From: Candidatus Nitrosacidococcus tergens
GTDB lineage: Bacteria; Pseudomonadota; Gammaproteobacteria; Nitrosococcales; Nitrosococcaceae
Length of the DNA stretch: 64,000 nucleotides
Direction of reading: 5' to 3'
Assembly (NCBI RefSeq): GCF_902810445.1
Contig: NZ_LR778175.1
Coordinates: 1,693,001 to 1,757,000 of the forward strand
In this document: piece by piece, positions 51,393-60,223 of the stretch
Position numbering within the stretch: position 1 is the first letter of the stretch
Layout of the letters: each line of letters opens with the position of its first letter
Position numbers and translations under genes: made by a program
Notes under the pieces: model-generated
What the model saw: only the letters and a program-made list of their open reading frames with translations
What the model was told of the DNA's origin: nothing
Database searches by the model: none

Positions 51393-52949
51393 ATGAGCAT
51401 TCAATTACTTAAATCTACTGCGGTTGTTGGTGGATCCACCCTTCTTTCTCGCATATTAGGTTTTATTCGAGATATGGTGATCGCACAAGCTTTCGGTGCT
51501 GGATTAGCAGCAGATACCTTTTTTGTAGCATTTAAAATTCCAAACTTCCTACGCCGTTTATTTGCTGAAGGTGCTTTTTCTCAAGCCTTCGTGCCAGTGT
51601 TTTCTTCCTATGTTGTAAGTAAAGATCTAATCGAAACTAAAACATTGATTGATCGAGTTACAGGTACTTTAGGAATAGTACTTTTATTCGTTACAGGATT
51701 AGGAATAGTAGGTGCTCCCTTATTGGTTATAATATTTGCACCTGGTTTTGTTAAAGATCTAGATCAATATAAATTAGCAATTAAGTTATTGCAAATTACT
51801 TTTCCTTATTTATTTTTTATTTCTCTAACCGCACTAGCAGCAGGAATACTAAATACCTATAAGCGGTTTAGTGTTCCTGCTATTACTCCTATATTTTTAA
51901 ATATTACACTTATTATTTCAGCATTATGGATTGCCCCTACCCTGACTACTCCAATAATTGCTTTAGCTTGGGGGGTATTTTTTGCAGGACTTATTCAATT
52001 ATTATTTCAGATTCCCTTCCTTAGACAGTTAAAATTTCTTCCTAAACCATATTTCGCATGGAAAGATACGGGAGTCCAAAAAATATTTACCCTAATGCTT
52101 CCTGCAATTATAGGTAGTTCTGTATCTCAGATTAATCTTTTAGTAGATACAATACTTGCTTCATTTTTAACAACAGGAAGCATCTCTTGGCTTTATTATG
52201 GAGATAGGCTAGTAGAATTTCCTTTAGGAGTTTTTGGCATTGCTTTAAGTACAGTTATACTCCCTACCTTATCGGAAAAATACAGCAAAGACTCTCCTAG
52301 AGATTTTTCTCATACTCTCGATTGGGCACTACGCTGGGCTTGTCTTATCAGTATACCTGCTGCAATAGGATTAGCATTACTCGCTACTCCTATTATTACT
52401 ACTTTGTTTTATCATGGAGAGTTTGGCAAGCATGATGTTATTATGACTGTTTATAGTCTTATTGCTTATTGCTTTGGTTTAGCACCATTTATTCTTATTA
52501 AAATTCTTGCATCTGGTTTTTATGCAAGACAAGATACTAAAACACCTATGAAGATAGGGATTATATCTATGGTAAGTAATATTATTTTAAACATAATATT
52601 GATGTTTCCCTTAGCACATGTAGGCCTTGCTTTAGCAACATCTCTTTCCGCTTGGCTAAATGCCACATTATTACTTATCTACTTAAAGCGGAGAAGTATT
52701 TATATTCCTCAACCAAAATGGTTTTTATTAGGTGCTCAAATCACCATCGCAAGTAGTCTTATGGCTTTTTTTATCCTGTGGAAAAATTCTTCGCTAGTTG
52801 ACTGGATTCAGTGGAATTTAACATCTCGCATAGAGCATTTACTCATTTTAATTAGCTTAGCTATGGCTATTTATCTTATTTCTTTATTACTAGTAGGAGT
52901 AAAACCAAAAATGTTAATTATGAATAAATATAATAATTCGTATATATAA
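51393..52949 (+). CDS. murJ: Lipid II flippase MurJ
   Basis: Moves lipid II to the periplasmic side for peptidoglycan synthesis. The 518-residue protein has about fourteen membrane segments of the MOP superfamily and the family start STAVVGGSTLLSRILGFIRD, with conserved FLRRLFAEGAFSQAFVPVF, and VLPTLSEKYSKD (in the ALSTVILPTLSE block). Neighbours and length are typical. Confidence 0.96.
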   Translation: MSIQLLKSTAVVGGSTLLSRILGFIRDMVIAQAFGAGLAADTFFVAFKIPNFLRRLFAEGAFSQAFVPVFSSYVVSKDLIETKTLIDRVTGTLGIVLLFVTGLGIVGAPLLVIIFAPGFVKDLDQYKLAIKLLQITFPYLFFISLTALAAGILNTYKRFSVPAITPIFLNITLIISALWIAPTLTTPIIALAWGVFFAGLIQLLFQIPFLRQLKFLPKPYFAWKDTGVQKIFTLMLPAIIGSSVSQINLLVDTILASFLTTGSISWLYYGDRLVEFPLGVFGIALSTVILPTLSEKYSKDSPRDFSHTLDWALRWACLISIPAAIGLALLATPIITTLFYHGEFGKHDVIMTVYSLIAYCFGLAPFILIKILASGFYARQDTKTPMKIGIISMVSNIILNIILMFPLAHVGLALATSLSAWLNATLLLIYLKRRSIYIPQPKWFLLGAQITIASSLMAFFILWKNSSLVDWIQWNLTSRIEHLLILISLAMAIYLISLLLVGVKPKMLIMNKYNNSYI

Positions 52950-52979
52950 AAAAAGGGATACTATTAGATCCCTTTTTTT
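52948..52979. terminator. Bidirectional terminator after murJ and cyoE
   Basis: A perfect 12-bp stem (AAAAAAAGGGAT with ATCCCTTTTTTT) around an 8-nt loop, with A and T tracts on the two sides. It lies between the convergent murJ and cyoE stops and suits both directions. Confidence 0.9.
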
Positions 52980-53001
52980 ATATTTGTAGATCTTCAAGTA
53001 A

Positions 53002-53901
53002 TTAGGAGGAATGGGGCATATAGTGATCAGCCAATAGGAATGCAAATAATGCAGCTAAATAAAATATGGAATAGCCAAACATCTTCATTGCTAGCCTATC
53101 GTTAGTATCACGATATAGAGCAATCGCAAGATATAGAAAATACCCACCTAGTCCTACAGCACCTACTAAGTAGAGCATACCACTTAAGTGGCTAGAAAAA
53201 GGCAGTAAACTAACGGCAAACAATAAAAAGGTATAAAGAACTACTTGTTGTTTAGTATATTCCACCCCATGAGTAACAGGAAGCATGGGGAATTTTGCTC
53301 GCCCATACTCTTCTCTACGTGCTAAAGCTAAAGCCCAAAAATGTGGTGGAGTCCACATAAAAATAATTAAAAATAAAATAAAAGCGTGAACATGCATTTC
53401 CCCTGTTACTGCTGCCCAACCTAGTACAGGGGGCATTGCTCCAGCAGCGCCTCCAAGCACAATATTTTGAGGTGTTGTTCTTTTCAAGAAGGCAGTATAT
53501 ATAATCCCATAACCAATCATAGAAAAGAAAGTTAAATAGGCAGTTAAAGGGTTAATTAAAAAATACAAGATAGCCATTGATAGTATGGCAAGGGATATAG
53601 CAAAAATCAGCGCTTGTTTAGGAGTGAGTTTACCTGTAGGCAGGGGGCGTGCTTTAGTACGACCCATTACCGCATCTGCTTTTTCATCAATTAGATGATT
53701 AATCGCAGCTGCGGATGCAGCACCCAAACCAATTCCAATTGTTCCAAGAAAGAAAATTGGCAAAGGTACCACTCCTGGTACAGATAAAAACATGCCTACT
53801 ATGGCAGTAAAAATAATGAGAGCAACAATACGGGGCTTGCAAAGTACAAGATACTCTCGCCAGTTGGTTAAGGTTCCTCGAATTAAAGTAGTTGTTGTCA
53901 T
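53002..53901 (-). CDS. cyoE: Protohaem IX farnesyltransferase (haem O synthase)
   Basis: Adds the farnesyl tail to protohaem to give haem O, the precursor of haem A. The 299-residue UbiA-family protein has eight or nine membrane segments. Its first Asp-rich motif is in AINHLIDEKADAVMGRTKAR, followed by RPLPTGKLTP. It overlaps ctaA by 4 bp and so forms a haem-A synthesis pair (the gene is also called ctaB in this setting). Confidence 0.95.
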   Translation of the reverse strand: MTTTTLIRGTLTNWREYLVLCKPRIVALIIFTAIVGMFLSVPGVVPLPIFFLGTIGIGLGAASAAAINHLIDEKADAVMGRTKARPLPTGKLTPKQALIFAISLAILSMAILYFLINPLTAYLTFFSMIGYGIIYTAFLKRTTPQNIVLGGAAGAMPPVLGWAAVTGEMHVHAFILFLIIFMWTPPHFWALALARREEYGRAKFPMLPVTHGVEYTKQQVVLYTFLLFAVSLLPFSSHLSGMLYLVGAVGLGGYFLYLAIALYRDTNDRLAMKMFGYSIFYLAALFAFLLADHYMPHSS

Positions 53902-54932
53902 AATCCTTTATCTCCTCGGAATGGATATTTTACAGGATGAAGTAAATGATTAAATGTAATTACGCTAAGTAAAAGTAAAGCTGCTACACCATTATGAGCT
54001 ACTGCTAAAATAGGTGATACTCCAGATATAGCGGTAGATATTCCTAATCCTACTTGAGTAAAAGCTAATACTACTAGTGCTAACCCAGCTTTATGCAACA
54101 TGGGATTTTCAGAGTTTTTCATCGCTTTTATACCAAGTGCCACAAGTAATATTAAAGTTACTATAGCAATTATTCTATGGACAATATGAATAGCTGTTGC
54201 CGATTCAGGAGTAATTTTACCACCTTCATAGTTTTCCCCTAACGGCTTCCAGAATGTAAAAGCTTCATCAAAATTCATAGTAGGCCACCATTGTCCTTGG
54301 CAGGTAGGAAAATCGTTACAGGAAAATCCAGCATAGTTTGTACTTGTCCATCCACCTAGAGCAAGTTGTAGTATTAGAAGTAATAGCCCAGCAAGAGCCC
54401 ATATTCTGAAAGAATGAGAATACTTGCTAGATTCTCTTACTATAATCTGAGTTGCTTCCCCTTGCCGTAGGGTGATCCACCAAGCTAAAGAGAGGAGAGT
54501 CATACCACCCAATAAATGAAGAGTAACTATTGCAGGCTGAACAAGTAGGGTTACCGTCCACATTCCTAAAGCCGCTTGGCAACCTGCTACACCTAGCAGA
54601 AGTAAGGGTAAGGCCACCATCTGTTTAGAATCTCTACGATTATACCAAGCGCCTATCGCACACCCTAAAATAAGCATTGCTAATATACCCGCACAATAGC
54701 GATGTATCATTTCCTTCCAAGCTTTTCCTGTGTCTACAGGGCGATCAGGATAAAGCTCATGAGCTTGATCAATTTGGTCTGTAGAGCTTGGCACTGTAAG
54801 TTGATTGTAGCAACCAGGCCAATCCGGGCAACTCAACCCTGCATCTGAGATGCGAACATAAGCTCCTAAAATAACAATTACTAAAGCAAGCAAGCTTGCA
54901 GTAAAAGTAAATATTACAAAACGACGACTCAT
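53898..54932 (-). CDS. ctaA: Haem A synthase
   Basis: Oxidises haem O to haem A, the cofactor of the aa3 oxidase encoded next to it. The 344-residue membrane protein of the COX15/CtaA family has eight helices and conserved histidines: AYVRISDAGLSCPDWPGCY at the first loop, EMIHRYCAG, VTLHLLGGM, HIVHRIIAI and AVAHNGVAALLLL. It lies 12 bp after the SCO-like protein gene. Confidence 0.95.
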   Translation of the reverse strand: MSRRFVIFTFTASLLALVIVILGAYVRISDAGLSCPDWPGCYNQLTVPSSTDQIDQAHELYPDRPVDTGKAWKEMIHRYCAGILAMLILGCAIGAWYNRRDSKQMVALPLLLLGVAGCQAALGMWTVTLLVQPAIVTLHLLGGMTLLSLAWWITLRQGEATQIIVRESSKYSHSFRIWALAGLLLLILQLALGGWTSTNYAGFSCNDFPTCQGQWWPTMNFDEAFTFWKPLGENYEGGKITPESATAIHIVHRIIAIVTLILLVALGIKAMKNSENPMLHKAGLALVVLAFTQVGLGISTAISGVSPILAVAHNGVAALLLLSVITFNHLLHPVKYPFRGDKGL

Positions 54933-54944
54933 AATTCTTATTTA

Positions 54945-55622
54945 TTATCCTATATAGGAGACAATCAACAAACGTTTAATATCTTTTAGAATATGTTTAG
55001 AATCTTCTTCCGATGGGTAACTCATCATAATATTTTTTAAAGGATCCACAATATAAATTCTCTGGTCACCTGCTGGGTTCTGAGCATGCGGAAGGATAAA
55101 TTGTTTGATCAATGCATGTTCTTGATCTTTCTCAACAGCAACTATAAGATCAGGGTGTTCATTATCAATCCAATCCTTTTGCTGCTGCAAGGTATTTATA
55201 TCATCTGCTATCCACAAACGACGCACTCGATACATATATTTATTTCCGAGTGCTAAACGTATTTGTCGCACCTTATTTAGTAAGTTATGACACTGATCAT
55301 CACAACCAGCAGGTTCAAAAATAACTAGTGTCCATATACCCTTAAAAATATCATCAGTAGATAAGTCTTTTTTAGATAACCCATCAATAAAGAACCCATC
55401 TTTTAATGGAACACTTGGAATAATAAGTTCGCCATAGTTGCTTGTTTTTACTTCTCCATCTTGAAAATTTTTGTACATCCACCAAGAAATAATTACAGGT
55501 AATATAGAAATAGTAAGAATAGCTAAAATTATTAAGCGAGATTCTTTTGTTTTTACTTCTTTTTTTACAGTAGTATTAGTATCTACCAGTGTATCTATTT
55601 TAGATTCTTGCTCGTTTTCCAA
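54945..55622 (-). CDS. SCO1-like cytochrome oxidase assembly protein
   Basis: A 225-residue membrane-anchored thioredoxin-fold protein. One membrane segment lies at ~28-48 (LIILAILTISILPVIISWW). The periplasmic part has TLVIFEPAGCDDQCHNLLNK, where CxxxC (CDDQC) matches the copper-site spacing of SCO1 proteins, and RIYIVDPLKNIMMSYPSEED near the C-terminus (the His in the usual third ligand position is not obvious). Likely role: copper delivery or thiol reduction for CuA of subunit II. It sits in the haem A and SURF1 group. Confidence 0.75.
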   Translation of the reverse strand: MENEQESKIDTLVDTNTTVKKEVKTKESRLIILAILTISILPVIISWWMYKNFQDGEVKTSNYGELIIPSVPLKDGFFIDGLSKKDLSTDDIFKGIWTLVIFEPAGCDDQCHNLLNKVRQIRLALGNKYMYRVRRLWIADDINTLQQQKDWIDNEHPDLIVAVEKDQEHALIKQFILPHAQNPAGDQRIYIVDPLKNIMMSYPSEEDSKHILKDIKRLLIVSYIG

Positions 55623-55640
55623 TTTCTAACTCCTCACATA

Positions 55641-56393
55641 TTACTGATTTTGATTATTAATCTCACGTTTAATTAAAGCAATAAATATTCCAAAGGCAAT
55701 AAACGCCATGCTAAACCATTGAATAGCATAGGCAATATGTCGTTGTACTCCCATTTCTGGTAGGAAGGACGACCAGGATCGAGCAAAACCATTAGGCTGG
55801 TTTGGATCTAATTGAATGATCAGAGGTTGTAGGGAGTAGCCTAATTCTAGCTCTAACTTCTCTAAATTCATGTATTGAATTAATTTTGGCCATCCAGAAG
55901 ATTCCCAACCCTCTTCCTTTCCTAGATAGAAAGGAGGTTTTTTAAAAGGATGATATAGGGTACCATGTACGGTTATAATCGAGCTATCTACTGATTCTAT
56001 AGGAGGTAATTTTTGGCGATCTGAATTTGCAACTATCCACCCTCGGTTAACAAGTATTGCTTTATTTTCTTTATACAGAAATGGCGTAAGTATATAATAG
56101 CCTACCTGGCCTTGGTAAATTTGGTTATCTACCAACATTGTATGCTGATTATCAAAATACCCTTCTGCGATTATCTTCCTATATTCATCTGTTTCTTGAT
56201 TTAATGTATTATTCCCAATAAGCATAGGTACATCACTACCCCTTTCTTTAAGGGCTATTTCGATAGAGCGTTTTAAATCGGCACGCCGCAACTGCCAAAA
56301 TCCTAACGAGCTAAGTACAGTGATCATGAACATAAATAAAAGTATGAAACTTAATTTAAGGGTTACACTCCTTTGTTTAAACTTAAATAGCAT
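55641..56393 (-). CDS. SURF1 family oxidase assembly protein
   Basis: A 250-residue inner-membrane assembly factor for aa3 oxidase (SURF1/Shy1). Two membrane helices flank the protein: ~13-33 and ~218-238. Visible family blocks: GFWQLRRADLKR, GYFDNQHTMLVDNQ, GYYILTPF, ILVNRGWI and HIAYAIQWFSMAFIAFGIF. It probably helps insert haem A in subunit I. Confidence 0.93.
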   Translation of the reverse strand: MLFKFKQRSVTLKLSFILLFMFMITVLSSLGFWQLRRADLKRSIEIALKERGSDVPMLIGNNTLNQETDEYRKIIAEGYFDNQHTMLVDNQIYQGQVGYYILTPFLYKENKAILVNRGWIVANSDRQKLPPIESVDSSIITVHGTLYHPFKKPPFYLGKEEGWESSGWPKLIQYMNLEKLELELGYSLQPLIIQLDPNQPNGFARSWSSFLPEMGVQRHIAYAIQWFSMAFIAFGIFIALIKREINNQNQ

Positions 56394-56551
56394 AGATTAT
56401 AGGAATTGACTTCAATTATATTATTTACCGTAAATAATGAGATTTATACCAGTATATAAATATATATTATATAAAATATATAGTAAATACATCTTTACAA
56501 GATTAGACTAACAGTAGTGCTATTTATTGTATAACTGCTACGGAGTATATT

Positions 56552-56818
56552 ATGATTTTTAAATTAATTATTATTGGACTTTTAATTTTTACTATTTATT
56601 CTTTGGGCGTTGCGTTAGTTGCTCTGCTAGGGAGAAGCGATAAAGATGCGGAGAAAATGTTAAAAGCACTTACTTGGCGAATTTCTCTCTCTATAGGTAT
56701 ATTTGTTTTACTTATGATTGGAAGAGCCGTAGGGTTAATTACTCCGCATAGTGCATTAGATTCCTTTCAGGAAAATAATCCATCAATAAATAGCCCAAAT
56801 TCATCAGATCAAAAATAA
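56552..56818 (+). CDS. Twin-helix membrane protein (DUF2909-like)
   Basis: An 88-residue inner-membrane protein with two helices (~3-26 and ~45-64). The block SLGVALVALLGRSDKDAEKMLKALTWRISLSIG resembles DUF2909, which often lies inside oxidase gene clusters (recalled, not searched). It is the only plus-strand gene inside the minus-strand oxidase region and converges on subunit III. The C-terminus is polar and Ser/Asn-rich. Role unknown. Confidence 0.8.
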   Translation: MIFKLIIIGLLIFTIYSLGVALVALLGRSDKDAEKMLKALTWRISLSIGIFVLLMIGRAVGLITPHSALDSFQENNPSINSPNSSDQK

Positions 56819-56838
56819 TTTACTTGCATATAGTAGAA

Positions 56839-56872
56839 ATCTCTCTTACCTAAAAATTTAGGTAAGAGAGAT
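56839..56872. terminator. 34-bp hairpin between DUF2909-like gene and subunit III
   Basis: Arms of 16 bp (ATCTCTCTTACCTAAA and TTTAGGTAAGAGAGAT) with a 2-base centre form a perfect inverted repeat between two convergent stops. No T-run follows, so termination is likely by position and stem strength but not certain. Confidence 0.65.
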
Positions 56873-56905
56873 CAGTAAATCAATAAATATGCTTAGCTTT
56901 TTCTA

Positions 56906-57772
56906 TTATATCCAATATACAAATATAAATAAGCCAAGCCAAACAATATCAACAAAGTGCCAGTACCATGCCACAGCTTCAAAAGCAAAATGGCGCTGGG
57001 GTGTAAAATGCCCTTTGATACTACGTACCCATATGGTAATCAACATGATTGAGCCTACAGTTACATGAAACCCATGAAATCCCGTTAACATGTAAAATAC
57101 AGACCCATAAATCCCAGAACCTAAAGTCAAGTTCATATGGGTAATAGCGTGACCATATTCATAGGCTTGACAACCAACGAAGGTCAACCCTAATGCAAAG
57201 GTGAGGAATAATCCTTGAATTAATTGTTTTCTATTTTCAGATCTTAACCCATGATGTGCCCAAGTAATAGTAACACCACTAGTAAGTAGGATAAGGGTAT
57301 TAAGTGCAGGAATACCCCATGCTTCCATAGTGTTAAGCTCTCCACCAACATGGGCAGGACCACTGCTTGGCCACATTTCAGAGAAGTTTGGCCATAAGAA
57401 CTCATGAGCCATTCCCTTATCACCTATTCCAGAGAGCCACTCTAGTGAAAATACACGAGTATAGAAGAGAGCGCCAAAGAAAGCAGCAAAGAAAAAAACT
57501 TCAGTAGTGATAAAGAAAATCATGCTCCAACGAAAGGAGCGATCTACTTGATCATTATAGAGTCCAGATTCGCTTTCGCGAATCACTTCCCCAAACCAAC
57601 CAGCCATTACAAAAAATATAATAGCGAGCCCAACTAATAGGCCAAATTTCCCTATTTCTATATCATTAACCCAAGCCGCAACACTTCCCAGTGAAAGAAA
57701 GAGTCCAGTAGAAGCCACTATAGGCCAATGACTAGGCTGGGGTAAATAATAGTCTCCATGAGCTTGTGCCAT
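56906..57772 (-). CDS. ctaE: Cytochrome c oxidase subunit III
   Basis: The third core subunit of the aa3 oxidase, with seven membrane helices. The 288 residues show SHWPIVASTGLFLSLGSVAAW, GWFGEVIRESESGLYNDQVDRSFRWSMIFFITTEV-type region (contiguous in two parts), FFAAFFGALFYTRVFS, YEYGHA and the C-terminal HVTVGSIMLI and FVDIVWLGLF. It ends the oxidase run ctaC-ctaD-small-ctaG-ctaE. Confidence 0.96.
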   Translation of the reverse strand: MAQAHGDYYLPQPSHWPIVASTGLFLSLGSVAAWVNDIEIGKFGLLVGLAIIFFVMAGWFGEVIRESESGLYNDQVDRSFRWSMIFFITTEVFFFAAFFGALFYTRVFSLEWLSGIGDKGMAHEFLWPNFSEMWPSSGPAHVGGELNTMEAWGIPALNTLILLTSGVTITWAHHGLRSENRKQLIQGLFLTFALGLTFVGCQAYEYGHAITHMNLTLGSGIYGSVFYMLTGFHGFHVTVGSIMLITIWVRSIKGHFTPQRHFAFEAVAWYWHFVDIVWLGLFIFVYWI

Positions 57773-57844
57773 AAAGCATTTCCTCCCGTATCATTTAATG
57801 CTAAAAAAATATTTTAAATTACAAAAAATTTCTTAAAAAAATCT

Positions 57845-58405
57845 TTAACCCGAAGGGCCTTTAGTATTTTTATCGGTAACATTAAAAAACGTATAAGATA
57901 AAATCACATTGCTGTATTCCGCTGGTAATTTAGAATCAATATAAAAAACTACAGGCATTTCTCGCTCCTCACCCGCTTCAAGCGGTTGTTCAGTAAAGCA
58001 AAAACATTCAGTTTTATGTAAATGTTTTGCTGCTAATCCAGGGCTAATACTAGGTACGGCACGACCGACAATTTTATGATTATCTAAATTACGCACATAA
58101 AAAACAGCTTTTGTAGTTTCTCCTGGATGAATTTTAATCTTATTTGTTTCTGATCTAAATTCCCAAGGAAGCTGAGTATTAGCAGTAGCTAAAAATTCAA
58201 CAGTAATTACACGACTTGTATCTATTTTTGCTACTTCAGCTTTTTCTTCTGCAATTGCTACATTTTCAGGCTTACCGTTTAAGCCTGTAATCGTGCAAAA
58301 AGCATTATAAAGCGGTATTAAAGCATACCCAAATCCAAACATAGCTATTGCGTATAGAGCTAATTTTAAGATGTGCTTATTTGCTTTTTTTTCAGAGCTA
58401 CTCAT
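57845..58405 (-). CDS. ctaG: Cytochrome c oxidase assembly protein CtaG (Cox11)
   Basis: Delivers copper to the CuB site of subunit I. The 186-residue protein has one N-terminal membrane helix (~14-34), YALIPLYNAFCTITGLNGK, VYFYVRNLDN-type segment AVFYVRNLDNHKIVGRAVPSI, and the Cu-binding motif ECFCFTEQPLEAGEEREMPV (CxC). It lies between subunit III and the small cox gene. Confidence 0.96.
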   Translation of the reverse strand: MSSSEKKANKHILKLALYAIAMFGFGYALIPLYNAFCTITGLNGKPENVAIAEEKAEVAKIDTSRVITVEFLATANTQLPWEFRSETNKIKIHPGETTKAVFYVRNLDNHKIVGRAVPSISPGLAAKHLHKTECFCFTEQPLEAGEEREMPVVFYIDSKLPAEYSNVILSYTFFNVTDKNTKGPSG

Positions 58406-58408
58406 GGC

Positions 58409-58576
58409 TTATTTTATTGCCGTATGTATATTCTGATACATAAACCAAAGGTAAACTCCTAAAGAATATAGAGCTACTATCCACCCGGTGCGCCGGGCTT
58501 TCGCCCGACGCTGTTTCAGAGAAAACTCAGGCTGTTGCTGATTATTCTCAGATTGTTGCCTATCGCTATTAGACAT
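58409..58576 (-). CDS. Small single-helix protein of the cox cluster
   Basis: A 55-residue gene too short for ordinary ORF calling. It reads MSNSDRQQSENNQQQPEFSL, then KQRRAKARRTGWIVALYSLG, then VYLWFMYQNIHTAIK and stop. The basic stretch before one membrane helix (~34-51) predicts N-in topology. It fills the gap between subunit I and ctaG almost exactly, 3 bp before ctaG. Small proteins in this position in betaproteobacteria and others are annotated as small oxidase assembly proteins. Position, length and topology support the same call here. Confidence 0.8.
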   Translation of the reverse strand: MSNSDRQQSENNQQQPEFSLKQRRAKARRTGWIVALYSLGVYLWFMYQNIHTAIK

Positions 58577-58590
58577 TTACTATTTCTCTG

Positions 58591-60171
58591 TTATTTCACA
58601 TGAGGAGGAGTTTCGAAAGTATGATAAGGAGCAGGCGTTGGTACAGTCCATTCTAAACCTTCAGCACCTTCCCAAACTTGATCGGGTAATTTTTCCCCTG
58701 CTTTACCTTTGATGGTTTTAAGCACAATGTATAAAAAGAGTAATTGACCTGTTGCAAACATATAAGCACCCACAGTAGAGATTTGATTCCATTCGGTAAA
58801 TTGAGGAGAATAGTCTGCAATTCTACGTGGCATACCTGCTAAACCAGCAAAGTTTTGTGGTAAGAAAATAACGTTAGTTGCAATAACTGTGATCCAGAAA
58901 TGCCATTTAGCTAGAGTCTCATCATACATATGACCAGTCCATTTTGGACCCCAATAGTAGAAAGCGGCAAAAGCACCAAATACTGTTACTGGAAGCACTA
59001 CCCAGTGAAAGTGAGAAACGATGAAATAAGTATCTTGGTATTGGAAGTCAGTTAACGACACTCCCATCATAAGACCTGTGAACCCACCAACTGCAAATAA
59101 GGCAATAAAGGCAAGTGCCCACATCATTGGTGCTTCAAAAGTCACAGATCCTCGCCACATGGTGGCTAGCCAGTTAAATATTTTAACTCCAGTAGGTACT
59201 GAAATCATAATAGTGGCATACATGAAATATAACTCACCTGCGATTGGCATTCCTACCGTAAACATATGGTGTGCCCATACGATATAGGAAAGGAAAGCAA
59301 TTGCTGCAATCGCATAAATCATGGAGTGTTTACCAAAAAGTGGCTTGCGAGCAAAAGTAGGAATAATATCTGACATTAAACCGAAAATAGGTAATACAAG
59401 AACATATACTTCAGGGTGACCAAAGAACCAGAAGATATGTTGGAACATAATAGGATCACCACCACCAGCGGCATTAAAAAAGCTAGTTCCAAAATGGCGA
59501 TCAGTAAGTTCCATAGTTACTGCACCAGCTATTACTGGCATAATACCTATGATTAAGAAAGAGGTAATAAACCACCCCCAGCAAAACATAGGCATTTTCA
59601 TCATTGTCATACCAGGTGCTCTCATATTAAGGAGGGTTGCAATAATATTAAGAGACCCTAATATGGAAGAAACCCCTAAAGTATGCACTGCAAAGATCGC
59701 CATATCATATCCTATGCCACCCTGGATGAATAAAGGAGGGTACATAGTCCATCCACCTGCAGGTCCACCACCTGGAACAAACATGCTACCTAATAAGAAT
59801 GCAAATCCAAAAGGTAAAAGCCAAAAGCTCCAATTATTGAGACGTGGCAGAGCCATATCAGGTGCACCAATCATCATTGGAATAAGCCAGTTGGCTAAAC
59901 CTGTTAGAACGGGCATTAATGCACCGAAAATCATAACTAGACCGTGTATACTCACTAATTCATTAAAGGTCTGAGGATCTAGAAACTGCATTCCGGGTAG
60001 AAAAAGCTCAGTCCGGAATATTAAGGCCATTGTACCGCCAATTATAAACATTATAAAACTAAACCATAGATATAATGTTCCAATATCCTTATGATTTGTG
60101 GTAAATAACCAGCGCGTAATCCCAGTGGGATGGTGCGCGTGATCACCGTGTGCTACTGTACTCATACTCAA
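58591..60171 (-). CDS. ctaD: Cytochrome c oxidase subunit I
   Basis: The catalytic subunit with haem a, haem a3 and CuB. The 526-residue protein with twelve helices has all ligands in context: HGLVMIFGALMPVLTGLANW (haem a His), WFFGHPEVYVLVLPIFG (CuB His and the cross-linked Tyr), HHMFTVGM (CuB His pair), and YFIVSHFHWVV (haem a3 and haem a His). The HPEVY glutamate-adjacent block marks the A-type family. It heads the structural run after subunit II. Confidence 0.97.
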   Translation of the reverse strand: MSMSTVAHGDHAHHPTGITRWLFTTNHKDIGTLYLWFSFIMFIIGGTMALIFRTELFLPGMQFLDPQTFNELVSIHGLVMIFGALMPVLTGLANWLIPMMIGAPDMALPRLNNWSFWLLPFGFAFLLGSMFVPGGGPAGGWTMYPPLFIQGGIGYDMAIFAVHTLGVSSILGSLNIIATLLNMRAPGMTMMKMPMFCWGWFITSFLIIGIMPVIAGAVTMELTDRHFGTSFFNAAGGGDPIMFQHIFWFFGHPEVYVLVLPIFGLMSDIIPTFARKPLFGKHSMIYAIAAIAFLSYIVWAHHMFTVGMPIAGELYFMYATIMISVPTGVKIFNWLATMWRGSVTFEAPMMWALAFIALFAVGGFTGLMMGVSLTDFQYQDTYFIVSHFHWVVLPVTVFGAFAAFYYWGPKWTGHMYDETLAKWHFWITVIATNVIFLPQNFAGLAGMPRRIADYSPQFTEWNQISTVGAYMFATGQLLFLYIVLKTIKGKAGEKLPDQVWEGAEGLEWTVPTPAPYHTFETPPHVK

Positions 60172-60223
60172 ATTTCTCCTACATTGAATCTCTTACATAT
60201 AGAAATTCTTTTACAAACTAATA

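Noticed and set aside
59549..59974. Plus-strand 141-codon frame within subunit I
   Set aside because: Antisense shadow of ctaD; no start context and no protein-like features.
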